Source of the DNA: Paenibacillus alginolyticus DSM 5050 = NBRC 15375
GTDB taxonomy: Bacteria; Bacillota; Bacilli; Paenibacillales; NBRC-103111
NCBI RefSeq assembly: GCF_000422905.1
Contig: NZ_AUGY01000039.1
Span: forward strand, 1 to 64,000
Direction of reading: 5' to 3'
DNA length: 64,000 nt
The translations under genes were made by a program, and so were the position numbers. Shown in pieces: positions 34,279-42,463 of this stretch. Numbering within the stretch: the stretch's first letter is position 1; each line of letters opens with the position of its first letter. Under the pieces are notes generated by a model that did not search any database, was not told the DNA's origin, and saw only the letters and a list, made by a program, of their open reading frames with translations.

Positions 34279-34318
34279 ACCTCGCCCTTGTGCTGTCCGC
34301 ATATCGGTGAGGTTTTTC
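34279..34318 (+). terminator. Terminator or attenuator in the yqfL leader
   Basis: ACCTCGCC (34279-34286) pairs with GGTGAGGT (34306-34313), followed by TTTTTCT. It may end the recO transcript, attenuate the promoter just upstream, or both. Confidence 0.7.
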
Positions 34319-34402
34319 TCATGTTTTTCGTTCTGTTCTCGTCTACTTTACATACTAATGTCTAATGTAGGGCCTCGTCCCTGCTGAAAGGGGCTAAGGG
34401 AA

Positions 34403-35218
34403 ATGGACCACCCACTACCTACTCGTGTATATGTTGTTTCGGATTCTGTTGGGGAAACGGGAGAATCTGTCGTTCGTGCCGCTGCGATGCAGTTTCATCC
34501 TGTACCGGTTGAAATTATGCGAGCTCCATTTATCCACGATTTTGAAGGAATAGATAAAGTCATCAATGCGATTAGAATACACGGCGGAATTGTCGTGTTT
34601 ACTTTGGTTATTCCTGAATTGCGTGATGATCTGATTGCCAAGGCGAAGCAATACGATATCCCGCATATCGACTTGCTTGGACCTGTTGTTGCTACCTTAG
34701 GGCAAGCATTACGTCAAGAACCGCGCAGGCAACCGGGAATGATTCATCCCCTCGATGAGGATTATTTCAAGAAAGTTGAAGCTGTTGAATTCGCAGTCAA
34801 ATATGATGACGGTCGAGATTTTAGCGGTATACAAAAAGCAGACATTATTTTATTGGGCGTCTCTCGTACGTCCAAAACACCCTTATCTATGTACTTGGCG
34901 CACAAAAGATTTAAAGTCGCTAATGTTCCATTGGTACCTGAAATGCAGCCGCCTGCAGCTATTTATACGGTTCCGAAGGATAAGATCATTGGACTGCGGA
35001 TCGACCCTGATAAATTGAATGTCATTCGCCAAGAACGGCTGCGGACACTAGGGCTTGCAGAAAATGCAACCTACGCCAATGTAGAACGTATTAAAATAGA
35101 ACTGGCTTTTGCTGACAAAATTATGAGCAAAATCGGTTGTGTTATCTTTGATGTTTCCAACCGTGCCGTTGAGGAAACAGCAAGTTTAATCATGGACCAT
35201 ATCGAACGAGTGCAGTAA
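34403..35218 (+). CDS. yqfL: Bifunctional PPDK regulatory kinase/pyrophosphorylase
   Basis: 271 residues with GAAAGGGG upstream. The start RVYVVSDSVGETGESVVRAA and the P-loop GVSRTSKTP (152-160) are characteristic of the DUF299/PDRP family. The family switches pyruvate phosphate dikinase (or PEP synthetase) off and on by ADP-dependent phosphorylation and phosphorolysis. In Bacillus subtilis yqfL is downstream of ccpN; that regulator gene is missing here. Confidence 0.92.
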   Translation: MDHPLPTRVYVVSDSVGETGESVVRAAAMQFHPVPVEIMRAPFIHDFEGIDKVINAIRIHGGIVVFTLVIPELRDDLIAKAKQYDIPHIDLLGPVVATLGQALRQEPRRQPGMIHPLDEDYFKKVEAVEFAVKYDDGRDFSGIQKADIILLGVSRTSKTPLSMYLAHKRFKVANVPLVPEMQPPAAIYTVPKDKIIGLRIDPDKLNVIRQERLRTLGLAENATYANVERIKIELAFADKIMSKIGCVIFDVSNRAVEETASLIMDHIERVQ

Positions 35219-35308
35219 GGTTTTATGTTATTCCTTGCAGGATTTTTTACAAGTCCATCGTATATAATAGTACGGTGAGATTTCGTATAGAGAGCAGGGC
35301 TGAAGTGT

Positions 35309-35773
35309 ATGCGAGCGAGAAGTATTATCGTTGATGCCGATGCTTGTCCGGTAAAATCCGAAATTGAGCAAGCAGGTAGGCAGTTTGGTGTACAAGTTGT
35401 GCTAGTTGCTTCTTTCGATCATCGGATGAAGGAGAACCCTGGCGTCAAGGTCGTTCAAGTGGACCGTTCCGATCAGTCTGTCGATTTATATATTGCCAAT
35501 CAGATTCGGCAAGGTGATATTTTGGTGACACAAGATTTTGGACTCGCCGCCTTAGGATTGGCTAAGGGATCTATTTGCTTAACGAATCGAGGGCAGGAAT
35601 ATACCGATAGTTCGATTGATTTTCTATTGGATCGTCGCCACGTATCGGCGAAAATGCGCAGAAGCGGAAAGCATTCGAAGGGACCAAAACCTTTTACGGA
35701 AGCAGATCGTCAAAATTTTCTACATGGTTTGACAAAACTTTTGAAAAATTTGCAGGAAATCGAAAACAAGTAG
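35309..35773 (+). CDS. YaiI/YqxD-family protein (UPF0178)
   Basis: 154 residues starting MRARSIIVDADACPVKSEIE. The DADACPVK motif and the later GDILVTQDFGLAALGL stretch are family hallmarks of a NYN/PIN-like fold, suggesting a nuclease-like site, but no activity is established. It lies between yqfL and dnaG, the usual Bacillales location of yqxD. An AT-rich TATAAT is at 35263, but I see no matching -35. Confidence 0.9.
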   Translation: MRARSIIVDADACPVKSEIEQAGRQFGVQVVLVASFDHRMKENPGVKVVQVDRSDQSVDLYIANQIRQGDILVTQDFGLAALGLAKGSICLTNRGQEYTDSSIDFLLDRRHVSAKMRRSGKHSKGPKPFTEADRQNFLHGLTKLLKNLQEIENK

Positions 35774-35822
35774 CGAATAGTAATTAGTCGGAAAAGCGAC
35801 CTGAATTGTAGGTGGATTAAAA

Positions 35823-37670
35823 ATGAGGTACGGACGCATACCTGAAGAGGTCATTGAGGCTGTACTTAAGCGCCATGACATTGTTGATGTCATAGGTAGG
35901 CACGTACATTTGAGCAAGCAAGGGCATTATATGAAGGGGCTATGCCCATTCCATTCTGAGAAAAGTCCTTCATTCACTGTCACGCCAGAAAAACAAATTT
36001 ATCGTTGTTTTGGTTGTAATGTGGGCGGGAATTTGATTCGATTCGTAATGGAAATCGAAGGACTTAGTTTCTCCGAGGCCGTTAGCAAGCTGGCTGAAGA
36101 AGCCGATATCCCCATCACATGGGAAGAAGCAACTGAGGAGCAAACTGAGCAGCAGCAAGAGAAAGCAACCTTGTTAAAAGCTTATGATTTTACTGCAAAA
36201 TTGTATCATTATATTCTTGGCAATACGGAACAAGGCAAAGTGGCTAAAGGATATTTGGCCTCAAGAGGAATATCGGATAAGCTGATCGATACCTTCCAAA
36301 TTGGTTATGCGCCAGCCATGTGGGATACACTCGTTCAACAGCTAGATAAGCGAGAGTTCGACTTAGCCCTAATGGAGAAGGGCGGCTTAATCTCTGCCAA
36401 ACACGAGAGTAACGGCTATGTGGATAAATTCCGGGAACGCATCATGTTCCCTATTTGCGACTCTACTGGCAAAGTTATCGCATTCGGGGGCAGATCGATG
36501 GGCGATGCGCAGCCCAAATATTTAAATAGTCCGGAATCTATTCTTTTTAATAAAAGTCGGACGATGTACAACCTGCATCTAGCTAGACCCAATATGCGTA
36601 AGCTTCAACAAGCTGTTCTCTTTGAAGGCTACGTGGATGTCATAAAAGCATGGGAAGCGGGAATTAGTAATGGTGTCGCCACGATGGGGACAGCATTAAC
36701 GAAGGAACATGCTGCTCTGCTGAATCGCAATGCTGACCAAATCGTTGTTTGTTACGATGGGGATAACGCGGGACAATCAGCTGCTTTCAAAAGCATTCCT
36801 ATTCTGGAAGAGACAGGCAGCCGAGTCACGGTAGCCATGCTGCCAGATGGCAAAGATCCAGATGATTATGTTAGAAATTACGGTTTTGACCGATTCGTAC
36901 GGGAGATTATTGAGCCAGCCGTACCATCGATGAAATATAAGCTATTGTACATCCGTAAAAATTTTAAGTTGCATGAGGACGGTGACAGACTTCGTTATCT
37001 GCAATCCGCTGTGAAATTAATCAGTCAGCTTCAATCTCCGATGGAACGTGAACATTATTTGAAACAGTTGGCTTCTGAATTCCCGGAATCTTCGTATGAA
37101 GCGATGAAGTTAGACCTTCACGAAATCTTGCTGCAATCGGAAAAAAACCGACCAGAGGGGGATAATAAACCAATTCTGTGGAATAATGTTATGAATAATG
37201 GGAGAACAGCGGAACGAACACTCAAAAAATCACCTTCGCTTTTACCCGCTTATCATAATGCAGAACGGTTAATATTAGCGGTAATGATGCATGACCGTGA
37301 GGTCTGCTCACAAGTGGAAGCACAATTAGGTGATCAATTCAATGTTGAAGCTCACGCAGTCTTAGCTGCTTATTTATATGCTTACTACGCTCAGAATGCT
37401 GAGCCGGATGCAAGCCGATACATTGCCATGCTGCAAGACGAACAGCTGGAGAGCTTGGCTAGTTCCATTGTTATGATGGGTGCTGGTCATGGAATGAACG
37501 AACAAGTGATTGACGACTATATTCGCCAAATTCGCAAAGTTCCAATGCAAGAAGAAGTTGAACGTAAGAAAGAAGAACGAGTTCGCGCTGAACGCGCGGG
37601 CGATCATCTAAGAGCTGCACAAATTGCTACTGAAATTATTGCCCTAGAAAAACGATTGAAGTCAACTTAG
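35823..37670 (+). CDS. dnaG: DNA primase
   Basis: 615 residues. The N-terminal CHC2 zinc finger has C41, H44, C62 and C65 ([15 protein letters not shown]). The TOPRIM core follows ([21 protein letters not shown]), and a C-terminal helicase-binding region ends the protein. It makes RNA primers for replication. dnaG and sigA are adjacent, the classic macromolecular synthesis operon without rpsU, which lies about 13 kb upstream. Confidence 0.97.
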   Translation: MRYGRIPEEVIEAVLKRHDIVDVIGRHVHLSKQGHYMKGLCPFHSEKSPSFTVTPEKQIYRCFGCNVGGNLIRFVMEIEGLSFSEAVSKLAEEADIPITWEEATEEQTEQQQEKATLLKAYDFTAKLYHYILGNTEQGKVAKGYLASRGISDKLIDTFQIGYAPAMWDTLVQQLDKREFDLALMEKGGLISAKHESNGYVDKFRERIMFPICDSTGKVIAFGGRSMGDAQPKYLNSPESILFNKSRTMYNLHLARPNMRKLQQAVLFEGYVDVIKAWEAGISNGVATMGTALTKEHAALLNRNADQIVVCYDGDNAGQSAAFKSIPILEETGSRVTVAMLPDGKDPDDYVRNYGFDRFVREIIEPAVPSMKYKLLYIRKNFKLHEDGDRLRYLQSAVKLISQLQSPMEREHYLKQLASEFPESSYEAMKLDLHEILLQSEKNRPEGDNKPILWNNVMNNGRTAERTLKKSPSLLPAYHNAERLILAVMMHDREVCSQVEAQLGDQFNVEAHAVLAAYLYAYYAQNAEPDASRYIAMLQDEQLESLASSIVMMGAGHGMNEQVIDDYIRQIRKVPMQEEVERKKEERVRAERAGDHLRAAQIATEIIALEKRLKST

Positions 37671-37707
37671 AATTACTGCAATGACTAGGGAGGAGGGAGT
37701 CCGTACC

Positions 37708-38823
37708 ATGGCGAATGATCAGCGTACAGAACTAGAGACAGAATTGACCCTGGACCAGGTGAAAGACCAGCTTATTGAGCAGGGGAAAAAGCGGTCCTCA
37801 CTAACTTACAAGGATATTATGGAGAAATTAGCTCCCTTTGATCAAGATCCTGAACAAATCGATGAGTTTTTCGAACAGCTTTCGGAGCAAGGGATCGACG
37901 TAGGGAACGAATCCGATGAGGATTCCATGAATCCAGAAGAAAATGAGCGCGATGAATTTAACTTCGATGATGATCTGGCTTTACCGCCAGGGATTAAGAT
38001 TAATGATCCAGTTCGGATGTATTTGAAGGAAATTGGTCGAGTACCGCTTCTTTCCGCGGAAGATGAAGTAGGGTTAGCCAAACGGATTGAAAATGGGGAC
38101 GAAGAAGCGAAGAGACGTTTAGCAGAAGCTAACCTTAGACTCGTCGTCAGTATCGCCAAAAGATATGTAGGTCGTGGCATGCTGTTCCTAGATTTGATCC
38201 AAGAAGGAAATATGGGGCTTATTAAAGCTGTTGAAAAGTTTGACCATACCAAAGGATATAAGTTTAGTACGTATGCAACTTGGTGGATTCGTCAAGCGAT
38301 TACCCGTGCCATTGCTGACCAAGCGAGAACGATTCGTATTCCGGTACATATGGTCGAAACGATTAATAAACTGATCCGTGTTTCCCGTCAATTGCTGCAA
38401 GAATTGGGGCGTGAACCTACGCCGGAAGAGATTGCCAAAGAGATGGATTTGAGCACAGATAAAGTTCGTGAAATCATGAAGATTGCACAAGAGCCTGTGT
38501 CGTTGGAAACACCGATTGGTGAAGAAGACGATTCCCACTTGGGAGATTTCATTGAGGATCAAGAAGCGTTGGCTCCAGCTGATGCTGCCGCGTATGAGCT
38601 TCTGAAGGAACAGCTTGAGGACGTTCTAGATACGTTGACGGAAAGAGAAGAGAATGTACTTCGCTTGCGTTTTGGCTTGGATGATGGACGTACACGTACA
38701 CTTGAAGAAGTAGGCAAAGTATTCGGTGTTACACGTGAACGGATTCGTCAGATCGAAGCTAAAGCTTTGCGGAAGCTGAGACACCCTAGCCGCAGCAAAC
38801 GATTAAAGGATTTCTTGGAATAA
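37708..38823 (+). CDS. sigA: Primary sigma factor SigA
   Basis: ATG 37708, after GGGAGGAGGGAG, gives 371 residues, the same length as Bacillus subtilis SigA; an in-frame ATG at 37681 lies before this ribosome site and is rejected. Region 1.1 occupies about 1-90. Region 2 contains [18 protein letters not shown] and the -10 recognition [17 protein letters not shown]. Region 4 contains the -35 recognition helix [18 protein letters not shown]. It directs housekeeping transcription; many TTGACA/TATAAT promoters in this window fit it. Confidence 0.97.
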   Translation: MANDQRTELETELTLDQVKDQLIEQGKKRSSLTYKDIMEKLAPFDQDPEQIDEFFEQLSEQGIDVGNESDEDSMNPEENERDEFNFDDDLALPPGIKINDPVRMYLKEIGRVPLLSAEDEVGLAKRIENGDEEAKRRLAEANLRLVVSIAKRYVGRGMLFLDLIQEGNMGLIKAVEKFDHTKGYKFSTYATWWIRQAITRAIADQARTIRIPVHMVETINKLIRVSRQLLQELGREPTPEEIAKEMDLSTDKVREIMKIAQEPVSLETPIGEEDDSHLGDFIEDQEALAPADAAAYELLKEQLEDVLDTLTEREENVLRLRFGLDDGRTRTLEEVGKVFGVTRERIRQIEAKALRKLRHPSRSKRLKDFLE

Positions 38824-38837
38824 AGACGCTGTGAGAG

Positions 38838-38868
38838 GGCCCTGCCATATTCGGCGGGGTCTTTTTTT
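38838..38868 (+). terminator. Terminator after sigA
   Basis: GGCCCTGCC (38838-38846) pairs with GGCGGGGTC (38853-38861) with two G-T pairs, followed by seven T. Confidence 0.85.
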
Positions 38869-38937
38869 ATTGTAAAACTACTACTAAAGGCTGAGCATGA
38901 AATCACCGATAAAGAAGCTAGGAAGGTGAGCGAATTA

Positions 38938-39768
38938 ATGGATGCAGAGAAACGAAAATTAATTGTAAGGGAAATCCATCATTGGCGCAGAAGCAAATTG
39001 CTCCCAGAGCATTATTGCGATTTTCTAATGAATTTGTATGTGGATGAATCAACACCTAAACCTGCTTCATTAATGGGGGTATCCGCATCCTCGGTAGCAA
39101 ACAGTAATTGGAAAATATGGTTGGTCATTATGGCGGTGATTGCCGCTCTGACCTTATCTGCTCTTAATTTTAACTCTTTTGGATTGCCAATGCAAATTGG
39201 AATTTCCACGCTTTTTGTCATCATTTGTTATGCTTTTGCATACAGGCAGAACCAGAAGGCACCTGTTGTTTCTTATTTGCTTTGCGGTGTTTCTTCGATT
39301 GCTTTGCTTTTTCTTGGTTTGTATTTATTAGATTTCTATGATGTGAGTTCTGCTAATGCTTATATTGGTTATTTAGCTTTTTGTAGCAGTGTCTGGTTGT
39401 TTAATGGATTAGTAGGCCGTATGGCCATTTTCCAGATATGCGGTTGGCTGGGGCTAGTTGGTACGTACGGGTGGCTATTGCTGCACAAGCTGAACAGTCC
39501 TGGATGGTTCTCACTTGAAATTAGTTGGATTCCGGTTAGTATTGTACTTATATGGATGGCTTGGCTTGCGCATCATACGAATAAGCAGGCAGCTAGTGTG
39601 CTTCTGTTAGTTGGAATTATCGTTTGGTTTGCACCTGAAGCGATGACGTTTCTAACAGATGTAAATATGAGCTCTCGTCTTATTCAATTATCGTTTACGG
39701 GAAAGTTAGTTTCTGCAGGCGTAGCATTATTTTTGCTGCGTAAAAAATGGGTAGAGTGGGTAATGTAA
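38938..39768 (+). CDS. Polytopic membrane protein, DUF2157-like
   Basis: ATG 38938, 7 nt after AGGAAGGTGAG, gives 276 residues; a GTG at 38926 falls inside the ribosome site. The first 55 residues are soluble (IVREIHHWRRSKLLPEHYCD), resembling the N-terminus of DUF2157 proteins. About eight membrane spans follow. It sits between sigA and trmK, where Bacillus subtilis has a cytochrome gene, and its start of translation for trmK is only 3 nt downstream. The function is unknown. Confidence 0.8.
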   Translation: MDAEKRKLIVREIHHWRRSKLLPEHYCDFLMNLYVDESTPKPASLMGVSASSVANSNWKIWLVIMAVIAALTLSALNFNSFGLPMQIGISTLFVIICYAFAYRQNQKAPVVSYLLCGVSSIALLFLGLYLLDFYDVSSANAYIGYLAFCSSVWLFNGLVGRMAIFQICGWLGLVGTYGWLLLHKLNSPGWFSLEISWIPVSIVLIWMAWLAHHTNKQAASVLLLVGIIVWFAPEAMTFLTDVNMSSRLIQLSFTGKLVSAGVALFLLRKKWVEWVM

Positions 39769-39771
39769 CAT

Positions 39772-40536
39772 ATGGTGAAATTATCGAAAAGATTGCAAAT
39801 GATAGCAGATCGAGTTCCTTTAGGATCAAAAGTAGCGGACATTGGTTCCGATCATGCCCTATTGCCAACGTATTTGGCACAACAGGGTATTATTTTGTTT
39901 GCTGTGGCCGGCGAGGTGAATCCAGGGCCATTTGAAGCAGCAACACGGCAAGTTCTTGAAAGTGGATTGTCCAAGAAAATTAGTGTTCGTTCCGGTGATG
40001 GACTCGCTGTTATCGAGACAGGAGAAGTGAACGTCATTACGATCGCCGGAATGGGCGGAAGTTTGATGGCTAGTATTTTGGAAGCCGGAAAGCATAAGCT
40101 CCAAGGCGTTTCTCATCTCATTTTGCAGCCTAATGTTGGTGAAGATCATGTGCGGCGTTGGTTGCTGGAGCAAGGCTGGAAGCTGGAGTCCGAAACGATT
40201 CTAGAAGAAGATGGTAAGATTTATGAGATATTGACAGCCATAGCAGTACCTGATGAGGAAAAACGGACATTGGAGGCTCTTTACAATGAACGTCAACTGC
40301 CAGGTGAAGTGAGGGTTTCGAAGGAACGCTTGCTCCAAATGGGGCCATACTTCATCAGCGAGGCTCCAGAAGTATGGTTCACCAAGTGGGAAAGCGAACT
40401 GAAAAAGCTCGCCATGATTAAAGGGCAGCTCCAGCTATCTTCCGCTGAAGCATCTGCAGCGAAGGCGGAGCAGGTCAGTCAAGAAATAAAGGAAATAAAG
40501 GAGGTACTCGCTTGTTTGCAAAAGGTCAAACCGTAA
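39772..40536 (+). CDS. trmK: tRNA (adenine22-N1)-methyltransferase TrmK
   Basis: 254 residues, ATG 39772, nearly abutting the upstream stop codon. The SAM-binding motif VADIGSDHALLPTYLAQQG and a later NVITIAGMGGSLMASILE identify TrmK (YqfN), with a C-terminal coiled-coil pair. It methylates N1 of A22 in tRNAs. It overlaps yqfO by 25 nt, the conserved pairing. Confidence 0.95.
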   Translation: MVKLSKRLQMIADRVPLGSKVADIGSDHALLPTYLAQQGIILFAVAGEVNPGPFEAATRQVLESGLSKKISVRSGDGLAVIETGEVNVITIAGMGGSLMASILEAGKHKLQGVSHLILQPNVGEDHVRRWLLEQGWKLESETILEEDGKIYEILTAIAVPDEEKRTLEALYNERQLPGEVRVSKERLLQMGPYFISEAPEVWFTKWESELKKLAMIKGQLQLSSAEASAAKAEQVSQEIKEIKEVLACLQKVKP

Positions 40537-41621
40537 TCCAACTGTTTGAGCAGCTGGCGCCTAAGCATTATGCGATGCCTGATGATAAAATAGGTTTACA
40601 GCTAGGGTCTTTGCAGAAGGAAATCCAGAAAGTCCTAGTTGCTTTGGATGTCACTAATGAAGTAGTTGAAGAAGCGATTCAGCAAGGTGCTAATCTTATT
40701 ATTGCTCATCATGCGATTATTTTCAGACCGCTCGCTCATTTGCAAACAGATACGCCTGCTGGTCGTTTATATGAAAAATTAATCAAGCACGACATCGCTG
40801 TCTATATCGCTCATACGAATTTGGATGTGGCGGAGGGCGGCGTGAACGATATGATGGCCGATAAGCTCGGTTTAACCGAGCTTACTCATCTAGAGGATGT
40901 GCACACGGAGAAGCTACAGAAGTTGGTTGTTTTCGTCCCTGAGACGCATCACCAGGCTGTGCTGGATGCCCTATTCACCGCGGGAGCGGGGGGAATCGGG
41001 CAGTACAGCCACTGCAGCTTCAACATCCCCGGAACGGGGACGTTCCTGCCGCAGGAAGGGACGCACCCGTTTATCGGGGAAGCAGGCAAGTTTGAACGCG
41101 TACAGGAAGTACGCGTTGAGACCATCGTAACCGCCAGCGTCCAGCGCAAGGCGGTTCAGGCTCTATTGAAGGCACACCCCTATGAGGAGGTGGCCTATGA
41201 CCTCTATCCGATGGACCTCAAGGGTAGAGTGTTCGGTCTGGGCCGCGTGGGCAAGCTGCCCGCGGCTGCGACGCTTCGCGAGCTGACGGAGCTCGCGAAG
41301 CAGGTGTTCGACGTGCCGGCGGTGCGCGTCGTCGGCGATTTGGAACGGCCCATCCGCAAGGTGGCCGTTCTGGGGGGCTCTGGCGGCCGCTACATGCGGC
41401 ACGCCTTGTTTGCCGGCGCCGATGTGCTGGTCACCGGCGACATTGACTACCACACCGCGCACGATGCGCTCGCGGCGGGGTTGACTTTGATCGACGTTGG
41501 CCATAACGTCGAGAAGATCATGAAGCGCGGCGTGGCGGATTATCTCGCCGCGCAGTTGGTTAAGACGGACACGCAGGTGCTGGCATCCGAGGTGAATACC
41601 GAACCATTCCAGTTCCTGTAG
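40512..41621 (+). CDS. yqfO: Nif3-family protein YqfO (GTP cyclohydrolase 1 type 2 homologue)
   Basis: TTG 40512, after AAAGGAGGT, gives 369 residues. Nif3 metal ligands appear in IIAHHAIIFRPL and YIAHTNLDVAEGG and near the C-terminus in DIDYHTAHD and DVGHNVEK. A PII/CutA-like insert lies in the middle (KLVVFVPETHHQAVLDALF). The true activity of the family is unsettled. The second half of the gene (about 40970-41590) is much richer in G+C than the first. Confidence 0.93.
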   Translation: MFAKGQTVIQLFEQLAPKHYAMPDDKIGLQLGSLQKEIQKVLVALDVTNEVVEEAIQQGANLIIAHHAIIFRPLAHLQTDTPAGRLYEKLIKHDIAVYIAHTNLDVAEGGVNDMMADKLGLTELTHLEDVHTEKLQKLVVFVPETHHQAVLDALFTAGAGGIGQYSHCSFNIPGTGTFLPQEGTHPFIGEAGKFERVQEVRVETIVTASVQRKAVQALLKAHPYEEVAYDLYPMDLKGRVFGLGRVGKLPAAATLRELTELAKQVFDVPAVRVVGDLERPIRKVAVLGGSGGRYMRHALFAGADVLVTGDIDYHTAHDALAAGLTLIDVGHNVEKIMKRGVADYLAAQLVKTDTQVLASEVNTEPFQFL

Positions 41622-41679
41622 GGATGGTGATTTATTAACTTGCTGAGTTGCAATTGGTATTAGAGGAAACGAACAGCAG

Positions 41680-41708
41680 TTGTATTTCGAAGGCATTCCT
41701 AGTATACT
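41680..41708 (+). promoter_or_regulatory. Promoter of rnpB
   Basis: TTGTAT (41680-41685), 17-bp spacer, TATACT (41703-41708). The -10 ends 12 nt before the first paired base of the RNA. Confidence 0.75.
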
Positions 41709-41720
41709 AGCAAATGCGCC

Positions 41721-42138
41721 GGAAAGTTTGACAGACAATCGCTGGCTGTGGGTAAGCCACAGCGAGAGGAAAGTCCGGGCTCCATAAGGCAGGGTGCTGG
41801 ATAACGTCCAGTCAACGCGAGTTGAAGGATAGGGCCACAGAAATGGACCGCCGATGGTTTCCCGCAAGGGATTCACAGGCAAGGGTGGAACCGTGGTGTA
41901 AGAGACCACGAGGTTCTATGGTGACATAGATCCTGGTAAACCCCACTTGGAGCAAGACCTAGAGGAACGCAAGCCGCTTTCGAGGCGGCAGTCTTAGCCT
42001 GAGACGCGTTCGGGTTGGTCGCTTGAGCTGTGCAGCAATGTATGGCCTAGATAGATGATTGTCACTTCAATGGTGGCAGGGGACAGACGCCCGCTATGAC
42101 CACTGGAAGTACAGAACCCGGCTTACGGCAAACTTTCC
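41721..42138 (+). ncRNA. rnpB: RNase P RNA, type A architecture
   Basis: The ends pair perfectly to form P1: GGAAAGTTTG (41721-41730) with CAAACTTTCC (42129-42138). Conserved blocks follow in order: GAGGAAAGTCCGGGCTCCAT, CAGGGTGCTGG, CCGCCGATGG, AAGGGTGGAACCGTGG, GGTAAACCCCAC then GGAGCAAG, TGGCCTAGAT, and ACAGAACCCGGCTTA. These track the E. coli M1 RNA (type A) closely, not the Bacillus subtilis type B RNA. The RNA is the catalytic subunit that cuts tRNA 5' leaders. The exact ends are set from the P1 helix. Confidence 0.95.
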
Positions 42139-42150
42139 ATACTGTCGGTT

Positions 42151-42186
42151 ACCCGCAAGGCTTAGGCTTTGCGGGTATTTAATTTG
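42151..42186 (+). terminator. Terminator of rnpB
   Basis: ACCCGCAAGG (42151-42160) pairs with CTTTGCGGGT, followed by a T-rich ATTTAATTT. Confidence 0.75.
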
Positions 42187-42248
42187 TCTGGAAGAAAGTT
42201 AAGAGTCTCCAGAAGCTTCTATTTTCCCAAAAATGGCTAAAGACACGG

Positions 42249-42277
42249 AATAAGAGTCCCTACAAGAGACTCTTATT
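42249..42277 (+). other. Perfect 10-bp hairpin in the rnpB-subtilase gap
   Basis: AATAAGAGTC (42249-42258) pairs with GACTCTTATT (42268-42277). It may be a second, backup terminator. The remaining gap (42187-42420) contains an open frame without a start codon (see findings) and nothing else that I recognise. Confidence 0.5.
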
Positions 42278-42420
42278 TAACTTTAGAGAAGGAGCAGCGG
42301 GACTTGTACTTACTTCAGAAAATCCGTATTTAAGAATACTTGGAGAGGCTCCGGATCCCGCGGATCGTAGAATTGTCCATGTACGTTCCACGCCAAATAT
42401 CATAAAAGTGGATATTAACT

Positions 42421-42463
42421 AAAAAAAGGTTGATCAGCTCAGAGGCTGACCAACCTTTTTTTT
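42421..42463. terminator. Bidirectional terminator at the subtilase 3' end
   Basis: AAAAAAAGGTTG and CAACCTTTTTTT flank a second stem TCAGC/GCTGA. The A-run on one side and T-run on the other let it work in both directions; it overlaps the last bases of the minus-strand gene. Confidence 0.85.

Noticed and set aside
34224-34402. T-box or other known riboswitch before yqfL
   Set aside because: No AGGGUGG-type T-box sequence or known riboswitch core is visible; only a promoter and a simple terminator hairpin.
41163-41909. Minus-strand open frame of 248 codons
   Set aside because: Antisense to the GC-rich half of yqfO and running into rnpB; no plausible start or protein pattern.
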